Source: Blastocladiella emersonii ATCC 22665
Taxonomy: Eukaryota > Blastocladiomycota > Blastocladiomycetes > Blastocladiales > Blastocladiaceae
Direction of reading: 5' to 3'
NCBI GenBank assembly: GCA_025594325.1
Contig: JANHCV010000001.1
Location: 3,844,001 to 3,908,000, forward strand
DNA length: 64,000 nucleotides
Below the pieces are notes generated by a model. It searched no databases. It saw nothing but the letters and a program-made list of their open reading frames with translations, and was not told the DNA's origin. How positions within the stretch are numbered: position 1 is the first letter of the stretch; each line of letters begins with the position of its first letter. Below are positions 9,577 through 20,200 of the stretch, one piece after another. Position numbers and translations under genes: made by a program.

Positions 9577-12500
9577 TCACAGCGAGATGGACATGAGCTC
9601 CTTGCGCAGCTTGTTGACTTCGCTACACGGACACGCATCGTCAGTCTCGTTCCCGACCCGTCCCAGCGACAAAAGCCAGCGTACCTCGTGAGCTGAACGT
9701 TCTCGTCAATCAGCTTCTGCGTCTCGTTCTCGCGCGCCGCGACCTGCTTGGTGAACTTGCGCTGCACCGTCGACAGCGTCTTCTCGAGGAGGTCGCGCTG
9801 CCGGAGCTCCTGGTCGCGCTCGTCGGTGAAGGCGCCCGGCTTGTTGCGCGACCGCGTCTGTTTCCGCCGCTGCGGCGTCGCAGCCGCTGAGCTCGAGCTC
9901 GCCCCGTCCTCGGTGTTGCTCCCGAGCCGCCCAGGTGCCGACGAGATGTGCGGCTTGGCCTTGGCCGGGCTCGCCGGCGGCGTGTCCTGCAGGTCGGCGA
10001 CCGACGACTCGGGCGGGTCGGGCTGCCCGCAGTACTTGTGGAACAGGGCGCGGACCGAACGCTTGAGGCTGTTGGGGTCGCGGACGTGCTGCGAGAGGGC
10101 AAGCACGTCGCGGTGCAGCGTGTCGACGACGAGCCGCGCGACCGCGGTGCGGCGCTGCTGGACCTCGAGCTCGCGCTCCGTGCCCGCGAGCTTCTGCAGC
10201 AGGTCGTCGCGGGTGAACCGCATCGCGCTGCGCGCCTTGAGGTACCCGGCGAGCTCCACGTCCATGTCGGCGAGCTGGCCCTGCAGCCGCACAATGTCCT
10301 GCTCGCGCGGCTCGATCTGCTTGCGCAGCTCGACGATCTTGTAGTCGAGGACGAACTTGAACTTTTCGAGCTCCTTGTTCTTCTTCTTGAGGTCCGAGAT
10401 GCGCTTCTCCTTGTCCTCGATCGTGTCCTCGCGCTCCTGCAGCTCGCGGCGCGCACCGGAAATGTCCTTTTCCAGGGTCTTGATGATGGCGGTCAGCTTG
10501 CGCTCCTCTTGCGACATCTTTTGGATCTCGACCTTGTTGCTCTCGATCTTTTTGAGCAGCGCGTCGTACTTTTTGTGCATCTCCTCGTTCTCCTGCTGAA
10601 TCTGCTTGAGGCTGATGCGCTCGTCCTTGAGCCGCTGCTCGTAGTAGTACTGCAGCTGCAGCACCTCCTGGTCCGTGGACGAGTCAATGTCGAGCGACTT
10701 GGACAGGAAGTCGGTGCGCCGCTGGCCCAGGTCGGCCTCGAGCTACATGTGCACTTCGTGAGTGGAGCGTCGCGAGCGACTATCAACCAAAACGTACCCC
10801 GCGCATCTCGATTTCCTTTTCCTCGATGCGCTTCGAGTAGAAATCGCGCAGCGCGTCGAGCTCCTCGTCGAGCGAGTTGCGGATCAGGTTCATGTGGCCG
10901 TGCCACTGGCCACGTTTGGCCTCGAGCGCCTCCTCGAGCGCGCGGTACCGCTCCTCCTCGGCCTTGAGCTTGAACTTGGTCCCTTCCTCGAGCTTCCTGC
11001 GCTCGGTCATGTGCTTGTCGCGGAGCTCGGCGAGCCGCTTGCCGTTGGCGATGACGCTCGTCTCGTACGCCTGGCGCAGCACCTCGTTCTCGGTGGCGAG
11101 CGCCTCGATGTCGTGCGCGAACCGCTCGGTCGTCTCGCGCGCCTTCTGCGAGTAGGTGAGCTCGCGCTGCTCGAGCACGCGCTCGTTCTCGAGGCGGATC
11201 TCCTCGACCTTCTGGCGCAGGTCGTTCATGACCTTGAGCTGGTCCTTGACGTCGGACCGCAGAGCGAGGATCTCGTCCGAGTAGGCCGTGTCGCCGACGC
11301 GGTCGCGCTTGGACCCGGCGCCGCCGCGCAGCTCCTTGTCGTGGATGCGCACGATGCACAGGCTGCCATCGCTCGACGTGGTGAAGAGGAACTGCTCGTC
11401 GAAGCTCATGCGGAGGCGCGTGATGGGCGCGTTGTGCGTGTGCAGGGAGATGACATCGGCGGCGGCGGGCGGCGGGTACCGGATCGCCTTGACGTGGCCC
11501 GTGGCCGTGGCCGCAACCACGAGCTTGCCGCTGCGCCCGACGCACAGCTGCGACACGCTCGCGTGCACGTTGATCTCGCGCGCGATCTGCGACTCGCGCA
11601 CCTCGATCACCTTGCCGTCGCCCGTCCCGACGTACATGGCCTTCTCGGCGCTGAAGATGGCCGTCTGGAACTGCGACGGGTGCGACTGCTCCGAGACGCG
11701 CCGCTGCGTCCGCAGGTCCCACTCGATGACCACGCCGTCGTGCGCGACCGTGAGCAGCCGGCAGTCGTCGTTGGACCACGCCACGGAACGGACCTTGCCC
11801 GCGTGGCCCTTGAGCGTCACGATCAGGTCGAAGCTCCACGTCGACCGCACCGTGACTATGTTCTCGTGCGCAACGACAAAGTACTGCCCGCCGTTCGAGA
11901 AGCGGCACTACACGGGCGAGGTCGGTGAGGTTGTATCGCGGGCGTACGGGTCAGGCGCGCGAACGTACCTCGCGACACCCGCGGGCATTGTACTCCCAGT
12001 ACGGCCGAATGTCGTCGAGCAAGATCTTGAGCAGCTTGATACCCTCGGCGAACCCGACGAGGAGGAACAGGCCGCTCGGGTGGAACGCGATGCTGTATGG
12101 CTCGGATTTGAAGAACTTGGCGATCTCCATGGTGTTCTCGAGAAAGTTCCAAACGCGGACCGACTGGTCGGCGCCGCAGGTCGCGAGGAGCGGCTTGCGG
12201 ATGCACACGTCGAGGCCGGTGATGGCCGAGTGGTGGGCCTGCGACAGCTTTTCGACCTTGATGTCGTCGCTCTGCAGCGAGGTGAGCGCGATCAGCTGGT
12301 TGTTCTCGAGCGAGCACACGGCGCTGTCCTCGTTGGACGAGATGGCGATGCCGCGGATCACAGCGTTCTCGACCTTGACCTCCTTGGCCGACCGGTACAG
12401 CGTGCTGTCGTCGGCGCGCTCCCACACCTGCACGAACCCGTTGTTGGACCCGGCAATGAAGCCGTTCTGGCCGGCGCGCAGGCACGTCAGGTAGTGCGGC

Positions 12501-13279
12501 CGCACGTGCACCTCGTTGGTTAGGCCTGCCATGAGCTCGAGCTTGAGCTCAGCGTTCTCGTAGATGAGCAGCTTGCCGTCGTCGGTCGACACGGCGATGC
12601 GCTCCGAGCTGAGCCACGCGTGCGCCATGTTGTTCTACACTCGGGCAGCGCGTCAGTCCCGGCGCATCGGCGGAATCTCGAGTAAACGTACGCGGTGATC
12701 CGTCTTCTGGAACGTCATGGGCTTGAGCGTGCCCTCGGTGTAGCGGTAGATGCGAAAGATGTTGTGGCCGACGACGCACAGCTGCGGCACGTTCTTGTCG
12801 AAGGGGTTGAAACTGACCTGGAGCACGCGCACGTTGGCGGCGTAGTTGAGCTTGAGCGATCCGTACACCTTGCCCTTTTCCCAGTTCCAGAGCTGGAGGT
12901 GCCAGTCGGGCTCGGCCGACTGCGTCAGGAGGAACTTGTTGTCGTTGGACAGGGCGACGCTGACAATCTCCTTGCAGTTCTGGGCCGCGTCGTCGTCGCG
13001 CAGGAGCTTCTTCTTTTTGAGCGTGTGCGCGTCGAAGATGGTGACGACGGCCTTCTTCTCGCCCTTTTCCGCGACGGCGATGAGGCGCGACGACGAGGTG
13101 AGCGCCGTGACGCTGCCGCCCTCGCTCAGCGAGATGAAGCGCTGCGACTTTTGCTCGACATTGTACACGATGATGCTCGAGCCCGCCGGGTACAGGATGT
13201 GCTGGTCGTCGAGGTAGTGCAGCGCGTTCGGGACGGACCCGACCAGGCCAAAGACGTGGCTCTGCGATAGCGTCGTCAT
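9577..13279 (-). CDS. CFAP57: CFAP57 (WDR65), WD-repeat plus coiled-coil axonemal protein
   Basis: Five exons: 13279-12692, 12634-11969, 11907-10798, 10742-9685, 9622-9577; 1155 aa, close to the roughly 1250 of animal CFAP57. Roughly residues 1-620 form two WD40 propellers (for example VWNFLENTMEIAKFF and VIEWDLRTQ blades), and residues 620-1150 are continuous coiled coil. It opens with VFGLVGSVPNALHYLDDQHILYP-like sequence typical of this family. CFAP57 is needed for assembly of a subset of inner dynein arms in motile cilia, and such proteins are absent from fungi that lost the flagellum. Exons 1-3 join in phase 0 and the last small exon in phase 2. An exact GTGCGAGAC plus a near copy lie 109-128 bp upstream. 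The divergent neighbour is the DUF1365 gene. Confidence 0.92.
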
Positions 13280-13834
13280 GGTCGACGATGCATGGGGTTG
13301 CTCTGGCGCTTCATGGATGTGGGTGTGGCAGCCTTGGTGGTGGCCGGATGAGATTGGCGGCGAGCGAAAAACGCGTCACGCCCGCGGGTGGAGACGCGGT
13401 GCGAGACGCGTCTGTAAAATCACGTCGGCTCGCGTGACACCTTTGCCGATGCTTTTCCAAGCGTCGAAATTGGTCAGGATTGGCCTGAATAGTTGGCATG
13501 AGTTTGGTGATGTCTCACGCACGGTCTCCGCGTATTAGCAAGTGTTTCCAGGGTGTTGACGCTGACAGGGGTTCCATTTTCACGCTGGCGGACCGCGCAA
13601 GGGACTGTGGCGTCGGCTTCGTCAAGGTTTCGATCGATGGCCGGCGACGTTGACCGGCGACGTTCAAGTCTTGTCCGGTCGTCTCCGTGGTTGCTGACGA
13701 GAAAGGCGGCCACTCGCGCCCTCAGAACAGGTCCCACACCGCGCGCGTCGTTCTCACTCTCCCGCCATCATTCGCACATGAATCGCACCCAACGAGGGAC
13801 ATCCAACTCTCGATCCGACTTGCAAGCAACAACC
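13280..13834. other. Divergent promoter region between CFAP57 and the DUF1365 gene
   Basis: About 555 bp containing the paired motif at 13388-13407 and two ACGCGT sites near 13370 and 13405. Possible in-frame upstream ATGs for the DUF1365 gene lie at 13637 and 13778. Confidence 0.5.
13388..13407 (+). promoter_or_regulatory. Paired GTGCGAGAC motif upstream of CFAP57
   Basis: GTGGAGAC (13388-13395, a near copy lacking one base) and GTGCGAGAC (13399-13407, exact) lie 11 bp apart start to start, 109-128 bp upstream of the CFAP57 ATG. They are about 430 bp from the nearest likely start of the divergent gene, so CFAP57 is the more likely target. Confidence 0.55.
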
Positions 13835-15598
13835 ATGGCCGTTGGCGACACCAAGACGGCCACGGCCACGACCCGCTCGGCGTCGCCGGTCTCCGTGGCC
13901 TCGATCAAGTCCGTCGCTGCCGCTCCCGCACAGCACCAGCAGCAGCAGCCGCTGCCCAACTGCCTTCTGGTCGGCACCACGACGCACGCGCGCGTGCACC
14001 CGCGGCGTCGCGCCTTCACGTACCCGGTCGTGTACGTGGCCGTGGACGTGGACGATCTGGCGGCGGGCCGCGCGCTGCCGGCGCACCCGCGGCTGTTCGG
14101 GTACAACCAGCACGCGCTGTACGCGCTGTGGGACCGCGACTACCTGACGGCGGGCGAGGCGCCGATCCGGGCCAAGGCGGTGGGCGTGCTGCGCGACCAG
14201 ATCGGCGCGGCGGCGGCGGCGTCCGTCGGGCGCATCGTGATGGTGACGACGCCGCGGTGCGTCGGGTACGCCTTCAACCCGCTGACCGTGTACTACTGCT
14301 ACCTGGCATCGGACCCGGCCGCGCTGCGCGCCGTGATCCTCGAGGTCAACAATACGTTCGGCGAGCGGCACGTGTACGTGTGCGACCCGGCGCACAACGC
14401 GGTGGGCGTGCCGAGCGCGGCGGCCGGCGCCGGGTACACGCACGCGTTCCAGGTGGCGCGCGCGTTCCACGTGTCGCCGTTCAACACACGCAAGGGCGTG
14501 TACGACGTGCTGACGCTGAGCCCCGACGCCGCGGGCCGGCTCGCCGTCAAGCTCACGATGCACGTCCCCGACGAGCGCGACCCGGCCGCGCCGCTGCGGA
14601 CTGTCCTGACGGCGGACCTCCGCGCGCGCACCGTGCGCCCGCTCACGTCAGCCAACGTGCTGCAGACGTTCGCCGAGTACCCGGTCACCGTGTTCCTGAC
14701 AATCCCGCGCGTGCTGCGCCAGGCGTGGGGCCTCGCCTTCGACCAGAAGCTGTGGGTGTACGCGCGCCCGCCGATCCTCGCGCCCGGGTCGCCCGCGCTG
14801 TTCCAGGGCCGCGCGCGCACCATCCGCGCGCTGCCGGCGTCCCCGCTCGCCAAGTGGGTCGAGGCGCGGCTCGTCGCCGGCGCGTGGCGCGCCGCCGCGC
14901 AGGAGCTCGGGATCCGCCTCGTGGTCGTGCCCGCCGACCCGCTCGCCGACCCCGTGGTCCTGTCGGAGAGCGGCGCCGCAGGCGAGGTCGTGGTGCGCGT
15001 GCGCGAGGCCGAGGCGTGGGAGCAGCTCGCGCTGTACGCCGACCCCGTGCAGGGCCTGCTGCACGCGTACGTCGCGGGTGACCTCGAGGTGCACGGCGTG
15101 TCGACGACAACGGGCCCGAGCGCCGACCCGCTCGTCCTCCTGCTCCGCATCGCGCTCGCCGCCGCCGCCGCGCGCACGTCCAACGCCGGCCGGCTCGTCG
15201 GGCTCGTCCGCCGCGTGCTCCCGGGCTCCGCCGCGCGCGCCGCCGTGCTCCCCACGAAGCAGCAGCAGTGGCACGTGGCCGTCGGCGCCGAAGCGCAGGT
15301 CGCGGGCCTGACGTGGCGCGACCAGGTGCACCTCCTGCGGCTGATCGTGGTGGCGCTCGTGGTCGGCGCCGTTGCGCGCGCCTACTTTGCGCGCATGGCC
15401 AAGTTCGCGTGGTCGCCGCTCGGGTTCCCTGACCGCCTCGCGGCGTACGCGGCGGGACGCGACGTGGCCGTGCCCGCGGACAACGATCCGGACCGGCTCG
15501 GCGATGACCAGGCCGAGGCGCATGGGACCGAGGCCCGCAAGGCCGAGCAGGCGCGGTGGAACGCGTTTGCCGCGGCGTGGCGCGAGGTGACGGCGTGA
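13835..15598 (+). CDS. DUF1365-family protein with CFA-synthase-like C-terminal extension
   Basis: Single exon, 587 aa from the ATG at 13835, which has a good context (caaccATGG); in-frame ATGs at 13778 and 13637 could extend it. Residues about 45-330 match DUF1365: HARVHPRRRAFTYPV, TPRCVGYAFNPLTVYYC (about 137), VNNTFGERHVYV (about 170) and FHVSPF (about 210). In bacteria this family usually sits in operons with cyclopropane-fatty-acid synthase, and its reaction is not established. The C-terminal part contains LLHAYVAGDLEVHG, resembling the region before the methyltransferase domain of CFA synthases, and ends with a membrane-like helix (VVALVVGAVARAYF). No methyltransferase motif is present. 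A membrane-associated lipid-modification role is inferred from the family only. Confidence 0.82.
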   Translation: MAVGDTKTATATTRSASPVSVASIKSVAAAPAQHQQQQPLPNCLLVGTTTHARVHPRRRAFTYPVVYVAVDVDDLAAGRALPAHPRLFGYNQHALYALWDRDYLTAGEAPIRAKAVGVLRDQIGAAAAASVGRIVMVTTPRCVGYAFNPLTVYYCYLASDPAALRAVILEVNNTFGERHVYVCDPAHNAVGVPSAAAGAGYTHAFQVARAFHVSPFNTRKGVYDVLTLSPDAAGRLAVKLTMHVPDERDPAAPLRTVLTADLRARTVRPLTSANVLQTFAEYPVTVFLTIPRVLRQAWGLAFDQKLWVYARPPILAPGSPALFQGRARTIRALPASPLAKWVEARLVAGAWRAAAQELGIRLVVVPADPLADPVVLSESGAAGEVVVRVREAEAWEQLALYADPVQGLLHAYVAGDLEVHGVSTTTGPSADPLVLLLRIALAAAAARTSNAGRLVGLVRRVLPGSAARAAVLPTKQQQWHVAVGAEAQVAGLTWRDQVHLLRLIVVALVVGAVARAYFARMAKFAWSPLGFPDRLAAYAAGRDVAVPADNDPDRLGDDQAEAHGTEARKAEQARWNAFAAAWREVTA

Positions 15599-15652
15599 AC
15601 AACGGGACTATATTGAGCACATAAAAAAGGACTAATTGCGTATCATCAAAGC

Positions 15653-16654
15653 TTACTGGGACGCGGCAGCCGCGGCGAGACGGGCCTCGACGTCGGCCAG
15701 GTGCGGGATCGACGACATGGCACCAGCGCCCTCGCAGGCCATGGACCCAGCACCAGCCGCGACCTTGGCGGCGGCCTGGACGGCGGCCCACACGGTGTCG
15801 TCGGTGGCGACGCGGTCGCGGACGGCGACCTGGTTGCGGGCGAGGGTGCCGACGAGGAACCCGACAAACGTGTCGCCGGCGCCCGTGGTGTCGACGGGGG
15901 AGATCTTGAGCGAGGGCACGACGACGGGGTCGCGGCCGCGCGCCACGACCGCGGCGCCGGCAGCGCCCAGCGTCACGACGGCGACCGAGAGGCCCGGGAA
16001 GGCAGCGAACACGCGCGGCAGGGTGGCGGACCACGCGTGGGCGTCAGCGAGGTCCGGGATCGCCGCGGCGGCGAGGGTGGCGAGCTCGCCCTCGTTGACG
16101 ACGAGCACGTCGACCAGGTTCAGGTCGAACTCGCGCACCGTGTCGGGCGTGCACGGGGCCGGGTTGAAGACGACGGTGCCGGCGTGCTCGCGGGCGAGGC
16201 GCAGCAGGGCGGGCCCGTGGCTGACCTCGTTCTGCAGCAGGGCAATGTCGCGGTTCGTGATGCGGTCGCGCGGGAAGTGGACGGCCGGGTCGACGAGCCC
16301 GTTGGCGGCGGCGTCGAGGATGATGGCGTTCTCGGCGGCGCCGTCGGTGGCGAGCTGGATGATGGCGCGGCCCGTGTGCGCCTCCGGGTGCACGACGAGC
16401 AGCGACGTGTCGACGTTGGCCGTGGCCATGAGGTCGGCGATCCACTGGCCGTCGCGGCCGATGACGCCGACGTGCAGGGCGTGGTGCGGGTGCACGCGCG
16501 CCACGGCCACCGACTGGTTGGCGCCCTTGCCGCCGGGGAAGATGGCGCGGCCCAGCGACGGGATCGTCTCGCCCGGCTGCGCGATGGCGCGCACGCGGAA
16601 CACGTCGTCAATGTTGATCGACCCGATGACGAAGACGTTGGTGGCGGCGGCCAT
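15653..16654 (-). CDS. RBKS: Ribokinase (PfkB carbohydrate kinase)
   Basis: Single exon, 333 aa. It phosphorylates ribose to ribose-5-phosphate using ATP in the cytosol. The N-terminus has the PfkB entry GSINIDDVFRV, then FPGGKGANQSVAVAR (substrate-binding GGKGAN). The C-terminus has DTTGAGDTFVGFLVG, with the catalytic Asp of the GAGD motif and the anion hole. Conserved NPAP and VNEGE blocks lie between. Length and motifs are standard. The ATG at 16654 is followed directly by the family's hydrophobic first strand. Its stop lies 54 bp from the stop of the DUF1365 gene (convergent), and it shares a divergent promoter with the PX kinase. Confidence 0.95.
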   Translation of the reverse strand: MAAATNVFVIGSINIDDVFRVRAIAQPGETIPSLGRAIFPGGKGANQSVAVARVHPHHALHVGVIGRDGQWIADLMATANVDTSLLVVHPEAHTGRAIIQLATDGAAENAIILDAAANGLVDPAVHFPRDRITNRDIALLQNEVSHGPALLRLAREHAGTVVFNPAPCTPDTVREFDLNLVDVLVVNEGELATLAAAAIPDLADAHAWSATLPRVFAAFPGLSVAVVTLGAAGAAVVARGRDPVVVPSLKISPVDTTGAGDTFVGFLVGTLARNQVAVRDRVATDDTVWAAVQAAAKVAAGAGSMACEGAGAMSSIPHLADVEARLAAAAASQ

Positions 16655-17242
16655 GGTATGATTGTGGTATGATTACGTTGCCGTGTGCGGGAGCGGAGCG
16701 GGAGCGCGGACCAGATCCCTTGCAGCAACCGCCCGATTGGTCGCCGCGGCGCGGGGAGTCATCCGGCCCATCACGACCATCCGCTTCTCCATCCGGATAG
16801 CGAACGACAACGACAACGCGCGCACCGCGTCCGTCTCTGAAACGCGCCACACCGGAGAGTATCACGGCGTAAATAATTAATCAGAGCATCACGCGGATTG
16901 GGGCGTCGCCGCCGCCCCGGTGGTCGCCGCCACCGCCCACCGTCCGCGGGCCAGGGGGAGCCGACTCGGCCTGCGCGGGTCGACCTCGCCCCTCTCGCGC
17001 TCTCGCCACCGTGGACATCGAGACACCACCGCTCGCTGCAACGTAATCGACTGAACCTAACTTGGCGCAACCGCTCGCTCCGCCACGCCCGACAACTCTA
17101 CGCTGCACCGCCACGCCCTCGCGCTGTCCATCTCGCGGCACCCTTCGTATGTTGTCGATGGGCGCTGCGCCACTCGAGCTTCCCGCCAACTGATCGCCAT
17201 CCCTCCTCCAGAAACCCTACTCTCGCCACTGAGCCGACCCCC
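16655..17242. other. Divergent promoter/5' UTR between ribokinase and PX-kinase
   Basis: 588 bp without a supported gene. The half nearer the kinase is C/T-rich, as expected of a 5' UTR. No repeat is seen. Confidence 0.45.
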
Positions 17243-20200
17243 ATGTCCGCCAGCGCCGCTGGCACCCCGTTCGCGGACGCGGTCGCTGCGGGCTCCACGG
17301 CCGCCGCCGCCGACCTGGTCCCTGCGACGCCCGCGTCCGAGATCTCGGTCGACGCCGAGTTCCACGACGCCCTGCCCTCGCCCGCCGCGAGCGTCTCGGG
17401 CGTCCCCGCCCCCGCGTCGTCGTCCGCCCATGTGCGCCGCGTCCAGTTCCCGAGCCTGCCCGACGTCGACGTCGATGCCGACGCCGCCGGCGCCTCGTCG
17501 TCCAGCGGCACCGACTCGGACGAGTACGACGACGACGCCGACGATTCCGACTCGGACTCGGAGGAGGACGAGGACACGCACCTGCTCGTCGAGGCCATGA
17601 TGCACGCCCTCGAGTCGTCGGCGTTCGAGGACGACTACCTGACCTCGGACGACGATGATGAGGACGACGACGACGACGATCTCGATGACGACGATGACGA
17701 TGACGATGACCTCCTCGACTACTCGGGCGTGCATATCGAGTCGGACGACTCGGACTCGGACGACGCCCTGTACGACGACGGCCGGCCCAGCCATGACGGC
17801 GAGTCGGATGCCGAGTCCGTCTCGAGCGGCAGCAGCGGGAGCAGCTCCAGCGGCAGCGACGACGACGCCGGCTCCAGCGACTCGGACTCGGACTCGGACA
17901 CGGACTCGGTTCCGCCACCACTACCACCTCGCGACCCCGTCCCGCCCTCGCCCTTCTCCGAGGTCCTCTCCGACGTCGCCGCGTCGCCGCCCCTCAGCCC
18001 CGCCGCCCGCGACCTCCATGAGGCCGACGACCCCGCCGCCCTCTCGCCCGCGTCGCCCTCGTCCATCCTCGGCGACCTTCCGCCGACCGTGGGCGCTGCC
18101 ACCTCGCTGTTCCGCCGCGGAATCCGGCCCGTCTCCCTGCCACTCGGCCTCCCCACCTCGGCCTCGGCGCCCGCCCACCTCTCGGCCGCCTCGCTCGGTC
18201 TCGGCGTGCTCGCCGAGGAGCCCGCGGCGACCGCGACCACCTACGGCTTCACCCCGTTCGCGCCGTACCCGGCCACCTCGGCCGACGCCATTGTCCCCGC
18301 GGGCCGCGTCGGCCCAAAGCTCCCCATTGACCTTACGGCCGCTGTCATTGCACTCGGCCACACGTCGTCATCGGCGTCGCCACAACCGCAGCCGCCCGCG
18401 ACGGCCGGCGATGGCGAGTCGGTTTCCGCCAGCAGCGTGACGACCGACGCGCCGCAGCAGCACCAGCAGCCGCAAAAGCTGCAGTCGTCGCCGACGTCGT
18501 CGACGTTGCTCAGCCCGCCCGTGGCCCCTGTGCGCCCGCGCACGCCGTCCATGCCGACGCCCATGACCACGTCGACGCAGCTGCTCCCGCCGCCGCCCGC
18601 GCGGCACGCCGAGATCCTGGGCTACGAGATCCGCGAGGACCGCAACAAAAAGTACACGGCGTACCGCGTCACCATGACCTTGCCGCGCGCGCCGCGCACC
18701 ACGGCGTCGTGGGTCGTGTGGAAGCGGTACAGCGAGTTCTTCGCGCTCGACCACAAGCTCGCCAAACACTTTCCGGGCGTCCGGTTCCCGTCGTTCCCGC
18801 CCAAGCGCCTGTTCGGCAGCTCCATTGCCGAGCCCCTCATCCTCACCCGCACCGCCAAGATCAACCGGTACCTCGCCTTCGTCTTCGATGACCCCAAGAT
18901 CCGCGAGTCGCCGTACGTTACCGAGTTCTTCGAGTTTGGCCTGCACGAGATCCCGGACACGCCCGCCGCTTCTGCCGTATCGACGCCAACGACCGCCGTC
19001 AGCGGCGCCGGGCACCTCCCGACGCCCGCACTCACGCCCGCGACCGCGTCTGCGATCCCGCGCGCCGTCCCCGGCGGCTCCGTGTCGGTGCCCGCGTCCC
19101 CGCGGTTCGCCGCCGACCACGTGTCGCCGCTCGACCCCGACCACGCCACGCCGCGCGCCCGGTCCGAGACCAGCGTCACCGTGACGCCCGCCAATGCCGT
19201 GGTCGCGCTCGAGCTCACGCGCGAGGCGTCCGAGAACACCATCACTGAGGCGAGTCTCGCCGCGCTCGGCAGCCCGAAGCGCAGCGCTGCCGACAAGGCC
19301 GCTAAGAAGAAGAAAAAAAAGAAGAAAAAGTCGTCCAAGGAGCGCCCCGACTCGCCGCAGTCCTCGTCGGCGTCCGCGTCCGCCTCGCCCGCGCGCGCAT
19401 CGGGGGCTGCCGACTCGCCCGTTCCTGACGGCGGCGACGCGGTGGGCTCGGGCAAGAAGAAGAAGGGCGGGCTGTCGCAGGTCAAGCACCAGACGTCCAA
19501 GATCATCCGGCGCGTCGGCCGCGCGTACTCGAACGTCGAGACGGCCGTCGTCGCGGGCATCTCGAGTGTCGGCGACCGCGTTGGCGGCGCCTCGCCGTCC
19601 TCGCCCTCGGACGAGTCGTCGGTCGAGGCCGCCATGAGCGCTGCTCACAATCACGACGACGGCACCGAAACCGACGCGCACGAGCCCTCGTCCGCGTCCA
19701 CGGCCACGGTCGCCGACAAGCGCGGGCGCAACCTGCGCAACTCGTTCAAGCGCACCGACAAGAAAAAGTCAGCCGCGGCCTCAGCCCCCACGTCGGCGAC
19801 CACCGCCGGGTACCTCTCGGACACGGCCGTCGACAGCATGGCCAAGGACGCGCCCGCATCCGGCAGCAAGGCCGCGCGCACGCAGTCGGTGACCGAGGCC
19901 GGCACCCCCGCGAGCCCGCTGACGTCGCCGAGTCTCGGGCCCACGGCCAAGCTCGTCCACGCCATCTCGACCATCCCGTTCCTCCCGCTCCCGCTGCGCG
20001 GCAACAACTCGGGCGGCGCGCCGCTGACGCCCGGCCACCACCACACGCTGCCGACAACCGCCCACACTGGCGGTGGCGGCGGCAAGTCGTCCCCGCACTC
20101 GCCCGCCGTTGACGCCTTGACGCCTCTCCCGCCCGCCGCTGCGGGCACCGGGCACGGGTCGCTCGACATTGGCGACGACGAGGAGGGCGTGCACGTGACG

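Noticed and set aside
13835-15598. Recent bacterial transfer of the DUF1365 gene
   Set aside because: Codon use matches neighbours and fungal homologues are known; an old transfer cannot be excluded but nothing here shows a recent one.
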